Shown here in pieces: positions 19,458 through 27,398 of a stretch of 64,000 bases of DNA. The stretch covers positions 186,001 through 250,000 of the forward strand of contig NZ_JACHBW010000006.1 in the NCBI RefSeq assembly GCF_014200455.1. The letters are read 5' to 3'. A model generated the notes under the pieces. The model did not search any database and was not told where the DNA came from. It saw only the letters and a program-made list of their open reading frames with translations. The position numbers were made by a program, and so were the translations under genes. Positions within the stretch are counted from its first letter, which is position 1; every line of letters begins with the position of its first letter. Source of the DNA: Paraburkholderia bannensis (GTDB taxonomy: Bacteria; Pseudomonadota; Gammaproteobacteria; Burkholderiales; Burkholderiaceae).

Positions 19458-19486
19458 CGCACGGGTTGATGCCCGTGCGTTTTTTT
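19458..19486 (+). terminator. Rho-independent terminator of rpoN
   Basis: Stem CGCACGGG (19458-19465) with CCCGTGCG (19472-19479), six-base loop, then seven T. Confidence 0.9.
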
Positions 19487-19499
19487 GTGCGCACTCCGC

Positions 19500-19823
19500 T
19501 TAGAGATGAGACGCTTCCACGCCAGGCAAAATCTCGACGATCTGAAAATACCGGTCCCAGAACGGCGTGTCACGTAGCGCCTCGATCAATGCTTCGTAAG
19601 CCTGATGACTCTCGGCTTCCCACATCCAGACATCGGTGACACGCGCGGCGTAGAACTCCACGTCGTACAGTCGGAGTCGAACCTGCTCCCTGTGGCGTTC
19701 GAGCAAGGGCAACACGTGGTCTTGCAACGCGCTTTGGCGTGCGTCGGGCGGCAATTCGAGCCACGCAGGCAGACTTTTCACGAGCATGAAGACGGTGAGC
19801 GCAGGTTGGGTAGAGGCTTTCAC
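19500..19823 (-). CDS. Darcynin family protein
   Basis: A 107-residue protein of the darcynin family. The match is along its length: TVFMLVKSLPAWLELPPDAR, then HVLPLLERH, RLRLYDVEFYAARVTDVWMWE and ALRDTPFWDRYFQIVEILPGVE. The fold resembles small dimeric alpha-beta barrel proteins; the function is unknown. It starts with GTG at 19823 after AGGAAA. It is divergent from a TetR-family gene 74 bp away, and the gap holds a 24-bp inverted repeat, so it is probably the target of that repressor. Confidence 0.82.
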   Translation of the reverse strand: MKASTQPALTVFMLVKSLPAWLELPPDARQSALQDHVLPLLERHREQVRLRLYDVEFYAARVTDVWMWEAESHQAYEALIEALRDTPFWDRYFQIVEILPGVEASHL

Positions 19824-19855
19824 GGGGATTTCCTGATCGGTTGAATGAGTGGTTA

Positions 19856-19879
19856 GAATACGAGCGTTTGCTCACATTC
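19856..19879. promoter_or_regulatory. Putative TetR-family operator
   Basis: GAATACGAGC (19856-19865), GTTT, GCTCACATTC (19870-19879): the arms match at 8 of 10 positions. Further half-sites of the same type (GAATGAGTG before, ACTCGCATTC after) flank it. It sits in the 74-bp gap between the darcynin and TetR genes. Confidence 0.55.
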
Positions 19880-19897
19880 GATACTCGCATTCCGACC

Positions 19898-20545
19898 ATG
19901 ACGCCCATACCCCGCGGCCGTCGCCGCCCTGCGCCGCTAGACGCGCGCAAACAGCCGGTGCAGCGCCGCTCGACGGCCACCGTCGATGCCATTCTCGAAG
20001 CAGCGGCTCGCATTCTGGAGCACGGCGGCTTTGCCGGCTACACCACCAATGCGATCGCCGAGCGGGCCGGTGTGAGCGTTGGCTCGCTTTATCAATACTT
20101 TCCGAACCGCGACGCACTCACGGCAGCGCTGATCGAGCGCGAAAGTGCGCCGCTGCTCGCCGCACTGGAACAGGCGGGCGCGGCCGGGAGCTGCGAGGCG
20201 GCGTTGCAGGGTTTGATCCGCGCGTCGGTTGCGCATCAGATGCAGCGGCCCGTGCTGGCGCGCCTGCTCGATTTCGAGGAGGAACGTTTGCCGCTCGGCG
20301 AGCGCGACGCGCGCATCGGCGAGCGGATTCACGCCACGCTCATGCGCGCGTTCGGCCTGCCCGATGCGCCGCAACTCGAAGATCCATCGACGGCGGCCTT
20401 CGACGTGTTCGCCATGGTTCGCGGCATGGTGGACGCAGCAGGCGCGCGCGGCGAAACGGATGCCGCCGCACTCGAAGCGCGTGCGGCGCGCGCTGTGGTC
20501 GGTTACCTACGGCACAGCGTCTGGAGCGGTAAAGCGCAGCGTTGA
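19898..20545 (+). CDS. TetR/AcrR family transcriptional regulator
   Basis: A 215-residue one-component regulator. The HTH is at about residues 23-70: ATVDAILEAAARILEHGGF, then YTTNAIAERAGVSVGSLYQYFPNRDAL, a textbook TetR helix-turn-helix. The C-terminal ligand domain is not assignable to a ligand class. The ATG at 19898 is preferred; the open frame extends to 19841 through the operator region. It is divergent from the darcynin gene, with an inverted repeat between them that it probably binds, repressing both genes. Confidence 0.9.
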   Translation: MTPIPRGRRRPAPLDARKQPVQRRSTATVDAILEAAARILEHGGFAGYTTNAIAERAGVSVGSLYQYFPNRDALTAALIERESAPLLAALEQAGAAGSCEAALQGLIRASVAHQMQRPVLARLLDFEEERLPLGERDARIGERIHATLMRAFGLPDAPQLEDPSTAAFDVFAMVRGMVDAAGARGETDAAALEARAARAVVGYLRHSVWSGKAQR

Positions 20546-20584
20546 GTGCTTGTTTGAAGCCACCTTTAAAGCCTGTTTGACGCT

Positions 20585-21421
20585 TCAATGCATGCCGCGT
20601 TTGCGCAGGCGTTCGATCAGCGCCATTGCCGCCGCCGGGTTGTGCGCCTTGTGGCCGCTGATGACGTAGAGATAGACATCGCGGCTTGCTTTGGCTTCGA
20701 GCGGTTTGCCGAAGGTGGCGAGGTCGTCGGGCGTGCCGCCTTGCGCCCACCTGATCGCGCGTTCGACCCAGCGCTCCAGGTCAGCGGGACCGTAGCCGGC
20801 CTTGCGGTTGGCGGCCGTGCCCATGATGCGGGCGTAGACGAAGGGCGCTGTGGTGTCGGCAATCTGCGGATAGTCCGAATCGCCCGATACCACGATGGCG
20901 GCTTTACGCTTGCGCGCCATCGCCACAAATTCCGGCGAGCAGAAGCTTTCGTGACGCACTTCCAGCGCGTGACGCAGCTTGCGGCCATCCACTTCATCGG
21001 GCAACAATTCGAGGAATCGTGCGTAGTCCTCGGGATCGAATTGTTTGCCGGGCATCAACTGCCAGTTGATCGGGCCGAGTTTGTCGCCCAGCTTCAGCAG
21101 CCCGCCAGTGAGAAAGCGTTCGATCGACGCGCCGGCCTGCGCCAGTTCCCGACGGTTCATCGCGAAACGCGGGCCCTTCAGGGAAAAAACGAAATCTTCC
21201 GGTGTTTCGTCGTGCCAGCGCTGGAAACTCGTGGGCTTCTGCGCGCCGTAGTAGGTGCTGTTGATTTCCAGCGTGCTCAGGTGGCGGCTCGCGTAATCGA
21301 GTTCGAGACGCTGGGCGAGCCCCTCCGGGTAGAAGGTGCCGCGCCAGGGCGCGTAGATCCAGCCGCCGATGCCGACGCGGATACGGCCGGTCTTGATGGA
21401 TTCAGCGGGGGAACGTGTCAT
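20585..21421 (-). CDS. DUF72 (YecE-like) family protein
   Basis: A 278-residue TIM-barrel protein of the DUF72/YecE family. Conserved elements are VGIGGWIYAPWRGTFYPEGL at the N-terminus, LEINSTYYGAQKPTSFQRW, FVFSLKGPRF, LPDEVDGRKLRHALEVRHESF and YVISGHKAHNPAAAMALIERL. The last resembles the family's NNH-x-G-x-A ending, here SGHKAHNPA. Biochemical function is unknown. It is convergent with the TetR gene (39 bp between stops) and stands alone. Confidence 0.9.
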   Translation of the reverse strand: MTRSPAESIKTGRIRVGIGGWIYAPWRGTFYPEGLAQRLELDYASRHLSTLEINSTYYGAQKPTSFQRWHDETPEDFVFSLKGPRFAMNRRELAQAGASIERFLTGGLLKLGDKLGPINWQLMPGKQFDPEDYARFLELLPDEVDGRKLRHALEVRHESFCSPEFVAMARKRKAAIVVSGDSDYPQIADTTAPFVYARIMGTAANRKAGYGPADLERWVERAIRWAQGGTPDDLATFGKPLEAKASRDVYLYVISGHKAHNPAAAMALIERLRKRGMH

Positions 21422-21544
21422 CGGTCAGGCACCGTCGAAGCGCAGATGCGGCAGTTTAACGCGGTCCCTATGGCAACGGCTTTTTGAGAGCGTTTTAGGC
21501 ATAGTCCGATATTCTTCGCGCCGTCGTGAGGCTAATTTAGTCAC

Positions 21545-22004
21545 TGTGTCAGACAACCTCACTTGGAATATCAGATGCAGTCTCGTCCCTCTCGCGAGCT
21601 GAACGACGCACAGTGGCAAAGCGTCGAGCCGCTCTTTAACGACAGTCGCTCCAGCGGCCCCCGTCGCGGTCGTCCGGCCCATTGCTCCCGCGCGGTGTTC
21701 GAAGCGATCCTGTGGGTGCTTTCAACCGGTTCGGTCTGGGCCAAACTGCCCGAGCGCTACCCCGACTTCCGCACCTGCCATCGCCGCTTCAAGGTCTGGT
21801 TCGACGCGGGTCTCGTGCAACAGGCCATGGAACGCCTGTATGGCGACGAAGGCGTGGCGATGTGCGCGGCCATGAACGCGCGCATGCAGCCGTGGCGCGC
21901 GCCCGCCGGTCGCCGCGCGCCGCGTTTCCCGGTCGCGTTCTCGTTGCGCTGGCCGCTCGCGCGCACCTGAGCGTGCCGGCCAACTAGCGGAACCGTCTGA
22001 CACA
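21545..22004. mobile_element. Possible 460-bp IS-derived unit with terminal inverted repeats
   Basis: A perfect 10-bp inverted repeat, TGTGTCAGAC (21545-21554) and GTCTGACACA (21995-22004), brackets a transposase-N-terminal-domain gene. No flanking target duplication is obvious, and no DDE catalytic domain is encoded between the repeats, so if this is an insertion sequence it is internally deleted and cannot move itself. Confidence 0.4.
21575..21970 (+). CDS. Transposase N-terminal domain protein (DUF4096, IS5-like), no catalytic domain
   Basis: A 131-residue protein. Residues 7-90 match the DNA-binding N-terminal domain (DUF4096) of IS5-type transposases: ELNDAQWQSVEPLF, then GRPAHCSRAVFEAILWVLSTG, WAKLPERYPDFRTCHRRFKVW. 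The DDE catalytic domain that should follow is missing and is replaced by an Arg/Ala/Pro-rich tail of about 35 residues. High third-position GC shows the frame is adapted to the host. It may be a decayed element or a domesticated DNA-binding protein. The start at 21575 is an ATG; a TTG at 21563 is also in frame. Confidence 0.7.
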   Translation: MQSRPSRELNDAQWQSVEPLFNDSRSSGPRRGRPAHCSRAVFEAILWVLSTGSVWAKLPERYPDFRTCHRRFKVWFDAGLVQQAMERLYGDEGVAMCAAMNARMQPWRAPAGRRAPRFPVAFSLRWPLART

Positions 22005-22006
22005 AC

Positions 22007-22044
22007 AAACGGGCAGTGGGACTCAAGGTCCGCTGCCCGTTTTG
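22007..22044 (+). terminator. Terminator after the transposase-like gene
   Basis: Stem AAACGGGCAG (22007-22016) with CTGCCCGTTT (22033-22042), 16-base loop; short T run at the end of the stem. Confidence 0.65.
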
Positions 22045-22178
22045 CCTTGTCTTTACACTTTTCGACTGATTTCCCCGGTGCCTGCAGTCTGAAAATGCGG
22101 CATTGCCATCTGCCCTTTGTGGGAATGGCCCCCGGTGCGCGATACTGTTGGGCTCAACGCAACGGAAACCCAGAGGAC

Positions 22179-23150
22179 ATGGCGCATTTCGACGTATTCA
22201 ATGGCGACGCGGACGGCATCTGCGCGCTCCACCAGCTCCGCCTGGCGCGCCCGCGCGAGGCCACGTTGATCACTGGCGCCAAGCGCGACATCGCGCTCGT
22301 CAAGCGCGTGCAGGCGCGGCCCGGCGACTCGCTCACGGTGCTCGACATCTCCTTTGACACCAATCGAGCGGCGGTCTGCGCATTGCTCGACCAGGACGTT
22401 CACGTCGAATATTTCGATCACCATCATGCCGGCGATCTGCCGATGAACGTCAACCTGATGGCGCACATCGATACCACGGCGCAGGTCTGCACCAGCGTGC
22501 TGGTCGATCGCCATCTGCAAGGCCGGTACCGTCTTTGGGCCATCGCGGCGGCGTTCGGCGACAACCTGCCCGGAACCGCGCGTGAACTCGCCGAGAAGGA
22601 GGGCCTGTCCGAGGAGCAGATCGAGCAGTTGTGCGAGCTGGGCGAGTCGATCAACTACAACGCCTATGGCGATAGCGTCGAAGACCTGTTCATCGCGCCA
22701 ACGGCGCTGTATGAAGCGATCAAGCCTTACGCCGATCCGTTCGGGTTCATCGCCAGCGAGCCCTTGCTGGAGCGCATCGCTTCCTGCCGCGACGACGATC
22801 TGCTGCGCGCCCAGCAAATCACGCCGCTGATCGCCCTGCAATACGGCAGCGTCTGCGTGCTGCCCGACGAACCGTGGGCGCGACGGGTGCGCGGCGTATT
22901 TGCCAACGCGCTGGCGATCAGCGAGCCGGCTCATGCCCATGCGGTACTGAGCGTCAACGCCGACGGCAACTACGCCGTCAGTGTGCGCGCGCCGCTGCAG
23001 GATCCGCGCGGCGCGGACGAACTGTGCCGTGCCTTCCCTGGCGGCAACGGCCGCGTGGGCGCGGCGGGCATCGATTGTCTCGATGCGAAGCACCTCGACA
23101 GATTCGTCAGCGCGTTCGCGCGCGTGTTCGGCCGCCCGATGCAGAGCTGA
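22179..23150 (+). CDS. DHH superfamily phosphoesterase-like protein
   Basis: A 323-residue protein of the DHH superfamily (metal-dependent phosphoesterases such as RecJ, NrnA and DHH acetyltransferase-like proteins). The metal-binding motifs are visible: FNGDADGICAL (near residue 7), VLDISFD, and FDHHHAGD near residue 85, the DHH motif proper. The C-terminal part ends with FPGGNGRVGAAGI, resembling the GG-GH motif of DHHA1 domains but lacking the usual His. The ATG at 22179 has AGAGGA just before it. Substrate could be short oligonucleotides or a nucleotide second messenger, but this is inference from family only. Confidence 0.82.
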   Translation: MAHFDVFNGDADGICALHQLRLARPREATLITGAKRDIALVKRVQARPGDSLTVLDISFDTNRAAVCALLDQDVHVEYFDHHHAGDLPMNVNLMAHIDTTAQVCTSVLVDRHLQGRYRLWAIAAAFGDNLPGTARELAEKEGLSEEQIEQLCELGESINYNAYGDSVEDLFIAPTALYEAIKPYADPFGFIASEPLLERIASCRDDDLLRAQQITPLIALQYGSVCVLPDEPWARRVRGVFANALAISEPAHAHAVLSVNADGNYAVSVRAPLQDPRGADELCRAFPGGNGRVGAAGIDCLDAKHLDRFVSAFARVFGRPMQS

Positions 23151-23256
23151 TCCGCATTGATACCGACGGCGGGTTCATGGCCCAACCCGCTGCGCCGCGC
23201 CTGCCGACCGCGTAACATGAAATTTGTCCATGCGGGGCGATGCCCGGGAGGTCGAC

Positions 23257-23718
23257 ATGTACAAGCGGATTCTGGTAGCGATCGACGGCAGTCGCGGCGC
23301 CCGCCGTGCGCTCGACGAGGCGGTGAAGATCGCCAGCGCGACGGGCGCAACGGTGCAGGCGCTCTATGTGGTTCAGCATCCGGCGCGCCTCGTGGATATC
23401 AGCACGGGTTTTGCCGAAGAGCAGATTCGCCAATCCGCGGAAGCCGATGTCGCGACCGAGGCGCTCGATGAAGCGAAAAACCTGTTCGCGCAGGCCGGCG
23501 TTAGCGGCACGACGCGCGCTGCCGATTCGAGCGGGGAAGAGGTCGCCGCCGTCATTCATCGCATCGCGGCGGAAGACGAGGTGGACCTGGTGGTGCTGGG
23601 CACGCGCGGGTTATCGGGCGTCAAACGGCTGTTGATCGGCAGCGTTGCGGAGTCATATCTGCGCATGGCCGACCGTCCCGTCATGCTGGTGCGCGAAGAA
23701 GAGCCGAAATCGGCCTGA
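23257..23718 (+). CDS. Universal stress protein (UspA family)
   Basis: A 153-residue UspA-family protein. The N-terminal strand YKRILVAIDGS and the ATP-binding motif G-2x-G-9x-G-S are both present (LGTRGLSGVKRLLIGSVAESYLR, about residues 118-140), so it belongs to the ATP-binding type. The ATG at 23257 follows GGGAGG. It lies about 390 bp upstream of a phasin-like gene and a 3-ketoacyl-CoA-reductase-like gene. In related bacteria such genes respond to starvation or low oxygen; a 9-bp inverted repeat downstream (23792-23813) may act as its terminator or as a control site. Confidence 0.92.
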   Translation: MYKRILVAIDGSRGARRALDEAVKIASATGATVQALYVVQHPARLVDISTGFAEEQIRQSAEADVATEALDEAKNLFAQAGVSGTTRAADSSGEEVAAVIHRIAAEDEVDLVVLGTRGLSGVKRLLIGSVAESYLRMADRPVMLVREEEPKSA

Positions 23719-24104
23719 GCGGCGCTCCCAATAGCACTGCGTCAAATCGGAAAAATACGGCATTAGGGCATTCAGCGCGCATTTCGTATCGATCTAATAT
23801 CTCAATATTAGATTTTGATCAAACACGCGGGTGCGTTCTGCGCGCACTGACCGTCCATCGTGCCTATCATGTGAGCTGGCTTACCGATAAAAATTGTGCC
23901 GGAGTCCGAAAGGTCAGCGCAATCTGCCGTGATTTGCTGCGCCGCAATGTGCGCACTGCATCATCGTCCGGCGCTGTTGAAATCCACCACCTTTATTGCC
24001 CTTTAGCCGCCCGATGCAGCCGCGCGTGCCGCCTCACTCTGGCGGCGCGGCATCCGCGCCACGCACTTGGGCCCTGATAAAGCACCGCCGAAAGGAAATC
24101 CGCC
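23719..24104. other. Intergenic region between uspA and the phasin-like gene
   Basis: No gene seen in 386 bp. It contains a perfect inverted repeat ATCTAATAT (23792-23800), loop ctca, ATATTAGAT (23805-23813), followed by the short palindrome TTGATCAA (23815-23822). These may be a hairpin terminator without a strong T-tract or regulator sites for the phasin operon. Confidence 0.5.
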
Positions 24105-24614
24105 ATGGCCACCGTTTCTTATCCTTTATTCAATGTGTACCGCAGCGGCACGTGGGCGGCATTGCAATGGCTGGTCCATCAGCAGCAGTGGCGCGAGCAG
24201 GTCGTCGGGCTGTTGCAGCGCCGCATCGCGCGGGACCGCAACGCACTGGAATCGACGCTCGAAGCCTGGCGCGGCGCGCAGAGCTGGAGTGATTTCGGCG
24301 CTGCCACTCAGACGGTCTGGCGCGACTATCTGATCGGGAGCGCAGCACTATGGCAGGAGAGCACCGCCGCGAGCGTGCAGGTCACTGGCGTCTGGGCCAA
24401 TGCCGCGCGCGATGTCATGCAGCAATGGCAGGACGCGTTCGCCCAGCTGCAACCGGGTACTGCGGCGGCGGCTGGCGCCATCGGCCCCGTCGGTACGATC
24501 GATGCGGCGCAGCCCATGCGCGAATGGATGGCAGCGTTTGAGCGCGCGATGTCAGCGGCAAGCAGCGCGTTTGGCACCGAAGCTCACTCGCACGGAGGCC
24601 AACATGGGCGCTGA
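24105..24614 (+). CDS. Phasin-like polyhydroxyalkanoate granule protein
   Basis: A 169-residue helical protein with the amphipathic, Ala/Gln/Trp-rich helices typical of phasin-like proteins (RRIARDRNALESTLEAW, WQESTAASVQVTGVWANAARDV, QQWQDAFAQL). It has no signal peptide. Identity as a phasin is inferred from composition and from its neighbour: the next gene overlaps its 3' end by 11 bp and encodes an acetoacetyl-CoA-reductase-type SDR, the usual companion in polyhydroxyalkanoate loci. It would coat storage granules in the cytoplasm. Sequence similarity to the core phasin family is weak, so an unrelated helical protein is not excluded. Confidence 0.65.
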   Translation: MATVSYPLFNVYRSGTWAALQWLVHQQQWREQVVGLLQRRIARDRNALESTLEAWRGAQSWSDFGAATQTVWRDYLIGSAALWQESTAASVQVTGVWANAARDVMQQWQDAFAQLQPGTAAAAGAIGPVGTIDAAQPMREWMAAFERAMSAASSAFGTEAHSHGGQHGR

Positions 24615-25350
24615 CCGGATTGCGTTTGTCACGGGCGGCATGGGTGGCCTTGGTGCGGCGATCAGCCGGCGTCTCGCCGACGCGGGCATGACCGTCGTGC
24701 TGTCCTGCTCGAAGGGCAACGATCGGATGGCTGCGTGGCTCGAAGGCGAGCGCACGGCGGGGCGGCATTTCCATGCGTATTCGATGGACGTCGCCGATTT
24801 CGACGCTTGCCAGGAGGTCGCCGCACGCGTGCTGACCGATCTTGGCCGCGTCGACATGCTGGTGAACAACGCCGGCATCACTTGCGACCGCAGCTTCGCC
24901 AGGATGTCCAAGGCCGATTGGGATAGCGTGATGCGCACCAATCTCGACTCGATCTTCAACGTGACCAAGCCATTTCTGGCAGGCATGATCGAGCGCGGCT
25001 TTGGCCGCGTCGTCAATATCGGCTCGGTCAATGGGTCGCGTGGTGCCTACGGGCAGGCGAATTATTCGGCGGCCAAGGCCGGGTTGCACGGCTTTACCAA
25101 GGCACTGGCGCTGGAAGTGGCGAAAAAAGGCGTGACGGTGAATACGGTTTCGCCGGGCTATCTTGCGACCCAGATGGTCGAGGCCGTTCCTGCCGACGTC
25201 ATGCAGCAGCGCATCCTGCCGCAGATTCCCGTCGGGCGTCTTGGCAAGCCGGAGGAGGTGGCGGCGCTGGTTGCGTTTCTCTGCTCGGACGACGCGGGTT
25301 TCATCACCGGGGCGGATATCGCGATCAACGGCGGCATGCACATGCACTAG
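24604..25350 (+). CDS. phaB: Acetoacetyl-CoA reductase-like SDR (PhaB type)
   Basis: A 248-residue short-chain dehydrogenase. The NADP-binding motif VTGGMGGLGAAI is at about residues 9-20, NNAG near 90, and the catalytic Ser of NIGSVNGSRG plus YSAAK (Tyr and Lys) are all present. QANYSAAKAGLHGFTKALALEVAKKGVTVN closely follows the PhaB pattern. Length matches PhaB (246-248). The start overlaps the phasin-like gene by 11 bp with GGAGG placed well, so the two are translated together. The enzyme should reduce acetoacetyl-CoA to (R)-3-hydroxybutyryl-CoA for polyhydroxybutyrate synthesis. The polymerase gene is not in this window. Confidence 0.87.
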   Translation: MGADRIAFVTGGMGGLGAAISRRLADAGMTVVLSCSKGNDRMAAWLEGERTAGRHFHAYSMDVADFDACQEVAARVLTDLGRVDMLVNNAGITCDRSFARMSKADWDSVMRTNLDSIFNVTKPFLAGMIERGFGRVVNIGSVNGSRGAYGQANYSAAKAGLHGFTKALALEVAKKGVTVNTVSPGYLATQMVEAVPADVMQQRILPQIPVGRLGKPEEVAALVAFLCSDDAGFITGADIAINGGMHMH

Positions 25351-25624
25351 GCAGCGCAGGCAATGCGGGCGGCGCGAGTGCATCGCGGATAGTTAATCAG
25401 GAATGCGATATTTGTATATGTGCACAATAATCACGCGCGCACGACGCAATCCGGACATCGCAACGACACAAAATCGTCGTGCTGGTTAAAGACTTTTCAC
25501 GCAACGCATTATTTTCTTTGCCGCAACAGCCATGTCGTAACGCGATGAAACACGACTGTAGCGAAACTGTACGTTTTGCCCGCTATGCTGGTCGGTACGG
25601 TGAGATCCGAACAGGAGAAAAACG

Positions 25625-25849
25625 ATGCTCAGTCATCACGAACTGGCGGCGCTGCTGCTGATTCGCGACGCCAACGCGCCGCTCCAGACACTCGATGCCG
25701 ATTTCATGGCGCTCGCGCGCTACCAACTGGTTGAAATGGACGACGACAACAGCGGTCGCGCCGCACGCCTCACCACGCGCGGGCAGGAGTTGTTGCGGCG
25801 GCTCACGCATGACCACCCGTACGGCCGGTCGGGGCAGGGCGCGAACTGA
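25625..25849 (+). CDS. Conserved small protein, possibly winged-helix-like
   Basis: A 74-residue protein of unknown function. It reads SHHELAALLLIRDA, LDADFMALARYQLVEMDDD and RAARLTTRGQELLRRLTHDHP, an arrangement of short helices ending in a LT-x-R-G-x-x-L-L pattern that recalls the third helix and wing of winged-helix proteins. This likeness is inference only. AGGAG at 25613 gives a clear ribosome site for the ATG at 25625. No neighbour suggests a role. Confidence 0.7.
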   Translation: MLSHHELAALLLIRDANAPLQTLDADFMALARYQLVEMDDDNSGRAARLTTRGQELLRRLTHDHPYGRSGQGAN

Positions 25850-25981
25850 GCAGCGATTCCTGTCAAGTACCCGACATCCCGCGCTACGCTCGTTACAAAC
25901 CTGTAACTAAGCGGCGAGCACTCTGCGATACAGTTCCGGCTCTCGTTTCAATCCACTGCCTTACTGCCTGAGAGTCTGTCC

Positions 25982-26143
25982 ATGAAAGCCGTTGTCAAGC
26001 CGTTTGCCCGTCTGTCCGCCATGATGCTTTGCGCTGCTCTGGCCGCACCGCTGGCTGCTGTTGCCGCGCCGTACCATCATCAGGTATGCCACGTCGAGCA
26101 TCACCATCATCACGCCGTGCGCGTTTGCCATCGCGTGCGCTAA
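25982..26143 (+). CDS. Small exported His-rich peptide
   Basis: A 53-residue protein. Residues 1-28 form a signal peptide (basic MKAVVKPFAR, hydrophobic MMLCAALAAPLAAVA, then Ala-Pro). The mature part of about 25 residues is YHHQVCHVEHHHHHAVRVCH plus RVR: nine His and two Cys. It would be a periplasmic metal-binding peptide with one possible disulfide. It is followed at once by a good terminator, so it is a single-gene transcript. Function unknown; similar short His-rich peptides occur in this bacterial group. Confidence 0.7.
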   Translation: MKAVVKPFARLSAMMLCAALAAPLAAVAAPYHHQVCHVEHHHHHAVRVCHRVR

Positions 26144-26169
26144 CAGGCGCGATCGGTTTGAAAAGCCGG

Positions 26170-26197
26170 AATGCCGCACTTTAGTGCGGCATTTTTT
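26170..26197 (+). terminator. Terminator of the His-rich peptide gene
   Basis: AATGCCGCAC (26170-26179), loop ttta, GTGCGGCATT (26184-26193), then T-rich sequence. Confidence 0.88.
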
Positions 26198-26293
26198 TAA
26201 TTAAATTAATTTGCAATCCAAATTTAAAGGCATGCAGTCGATACTGATGCAAAAGGTGAATAAAGGCCATAGAAAGCATCAGGGAAATCGGCC

Positions 26294-26401
26294 ATGCACT
26301 CTAACGAAGCCCATATAGCCAATCACCATCGCGACGGTCAGACCGCCAGGCAAGGCGAGGTTATCCCAATACGCACGGCCGGCGTGGGCTATCGCCGCTA
26401 G
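26294..26401 (+). CDS. Possible 35-residue peptide
   Basis: An open frame ATG (26294) to TAG (26399-26401), with GGGAAA ten bases before the start. The product is charged (starts MHSNEAHIANHHRDG, ends AGVGYRR) with no signal or membrane segment. It lies between a terminator and the convergent SH3 gene. Only the ribosome site and reading frame support it. Confidence 0.25.
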   Translation: MHSNEAHIANHHRDGQTARQGEVIPIRTAGVGYRR

Positions 26402-26419
26402 CCGTCGAGCCGCGTTAGC

Positions 26420-27106
26420 TCAGTTCCCGGGGCGATTTCCACCGCCACCCCCTCCGCCGGCGCCAGGCGGCCTGCCACCTCCCTGACCGGGCGGTCGGGC
26501 GCCGCTATTGCCCGGCGGTCTTGTTCCGCCTTGTCCCGGGGGCCGCGCATTGCCGTTGCCGGGCGGCCGCGCACCGTTATTCGGCGGCCGGTTCTGATTG
26601 CCATTGCCTGCGCCCGGCCGGTTGCCATGATGACCGCCAGGCGGGCGCGCGCCATGCGAAGGCGGGCGAACCGACGGCGGCGGTCCGGGACGCGGGCCCG
26701 GATGCCGGTTCCAGCGGCTCTGGTTGCCATACCAGGGGCGGTCGCGGTAATAGTTGCCCCAGTACGCGCCCAGCGAGAACGTGAGAATCGGCAGGCCGAT
26801 GGTCGCGCCATAGTTCATCACCGGCACGCGTGCACCTTGCCACGGATACGAGAGATAACCGCCATAAACCCAGCCGCGCAGGCCAGGCAAGCTCACATCG
26901 CACCAGCTATAGCCGGCCACGCAGCCCATCACGGCGAGCGAGACGCCGCCCGGCACCTGGGCCACGACGGGGTAGTCGGCTGCCGGCCCGGCGTACAGGT
27001 TCACGGTCGTGCTGGTGAATGCCTGGCTCTGTGCCAATGCTGGCGCGGGCGCCGCGAGGATCGCGGCCAGACCGGCGAACATCGCACCGACGAGCTGCTT
27101 GTGCAT
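26420..27106 (-). CDS. Exported SH3-domain protein with Pro/Gly-rich repeat tail
   Basis: A 228-residue exported protein. A signal peptide ends near ALAQS (25). A bacterial SH3 domain follows (about 28-90): TVNLYAGPAADYPVVAQVPGGVSLAVMGC, then WCDVSLPGLRGWVYGGYLSY. After a Tyr/Trp-rich linker (GAYWGNYYRDRPWYGN) the last 90 residues are low-complexity repeats of the type ARPPGxGxxRPPG ending in a Gly run. Bacterial SH3 domains usually bind cell-wall peptides. The tail looks disordered. It is a single gene, convergent with the small genes to its left. Confidence 0.88.
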   Translation of the reverse strand: MHKQLVGAMFAGLAAILAAPAPALAQSQAFTSTTVNLYAGPAADYPVVAQVPGGVSLAVMGCVAGYSWCDVSLPGLRGWVYGGYLSYPWQGARVPVMNYGATIGLPILTFSLGAYWGNYYRDRPWYGNQSRWNRHPGPRPGPPPSVRPPSHGARPPGGHHGNRPGAGNGNQNRPPNNGARPPGNGNARPPGQGGTRPPGNSGARPPGQGGGRPPGAGGGGGGGNRPGN

Positions 27107-27398
27107 TGCTGCTCCTCACTGGTTGTAATGCTTCGGGACATTTATTGCGATATCAAACAGTAAGGTAGCAGATAAGTCTTTTTCGACGCGGCAGTGCATA
27201 TTACGGCTGATTTCGTCGGGACACGATGGCGCACGGAATATTTCGGGATTGGAATGTAGTGCGGCGTGGCGGGGCATGTCACACGCAAAAATGCGCGATG
27301 TGCAAGAATCGCGGCTCGGCGCAAGCATGCTCAATAGCGTGTCCAAGCCGGATTCGAAGCAGAAATATCAGAAAGACAGAAAGACCAGGAGCAGACAA

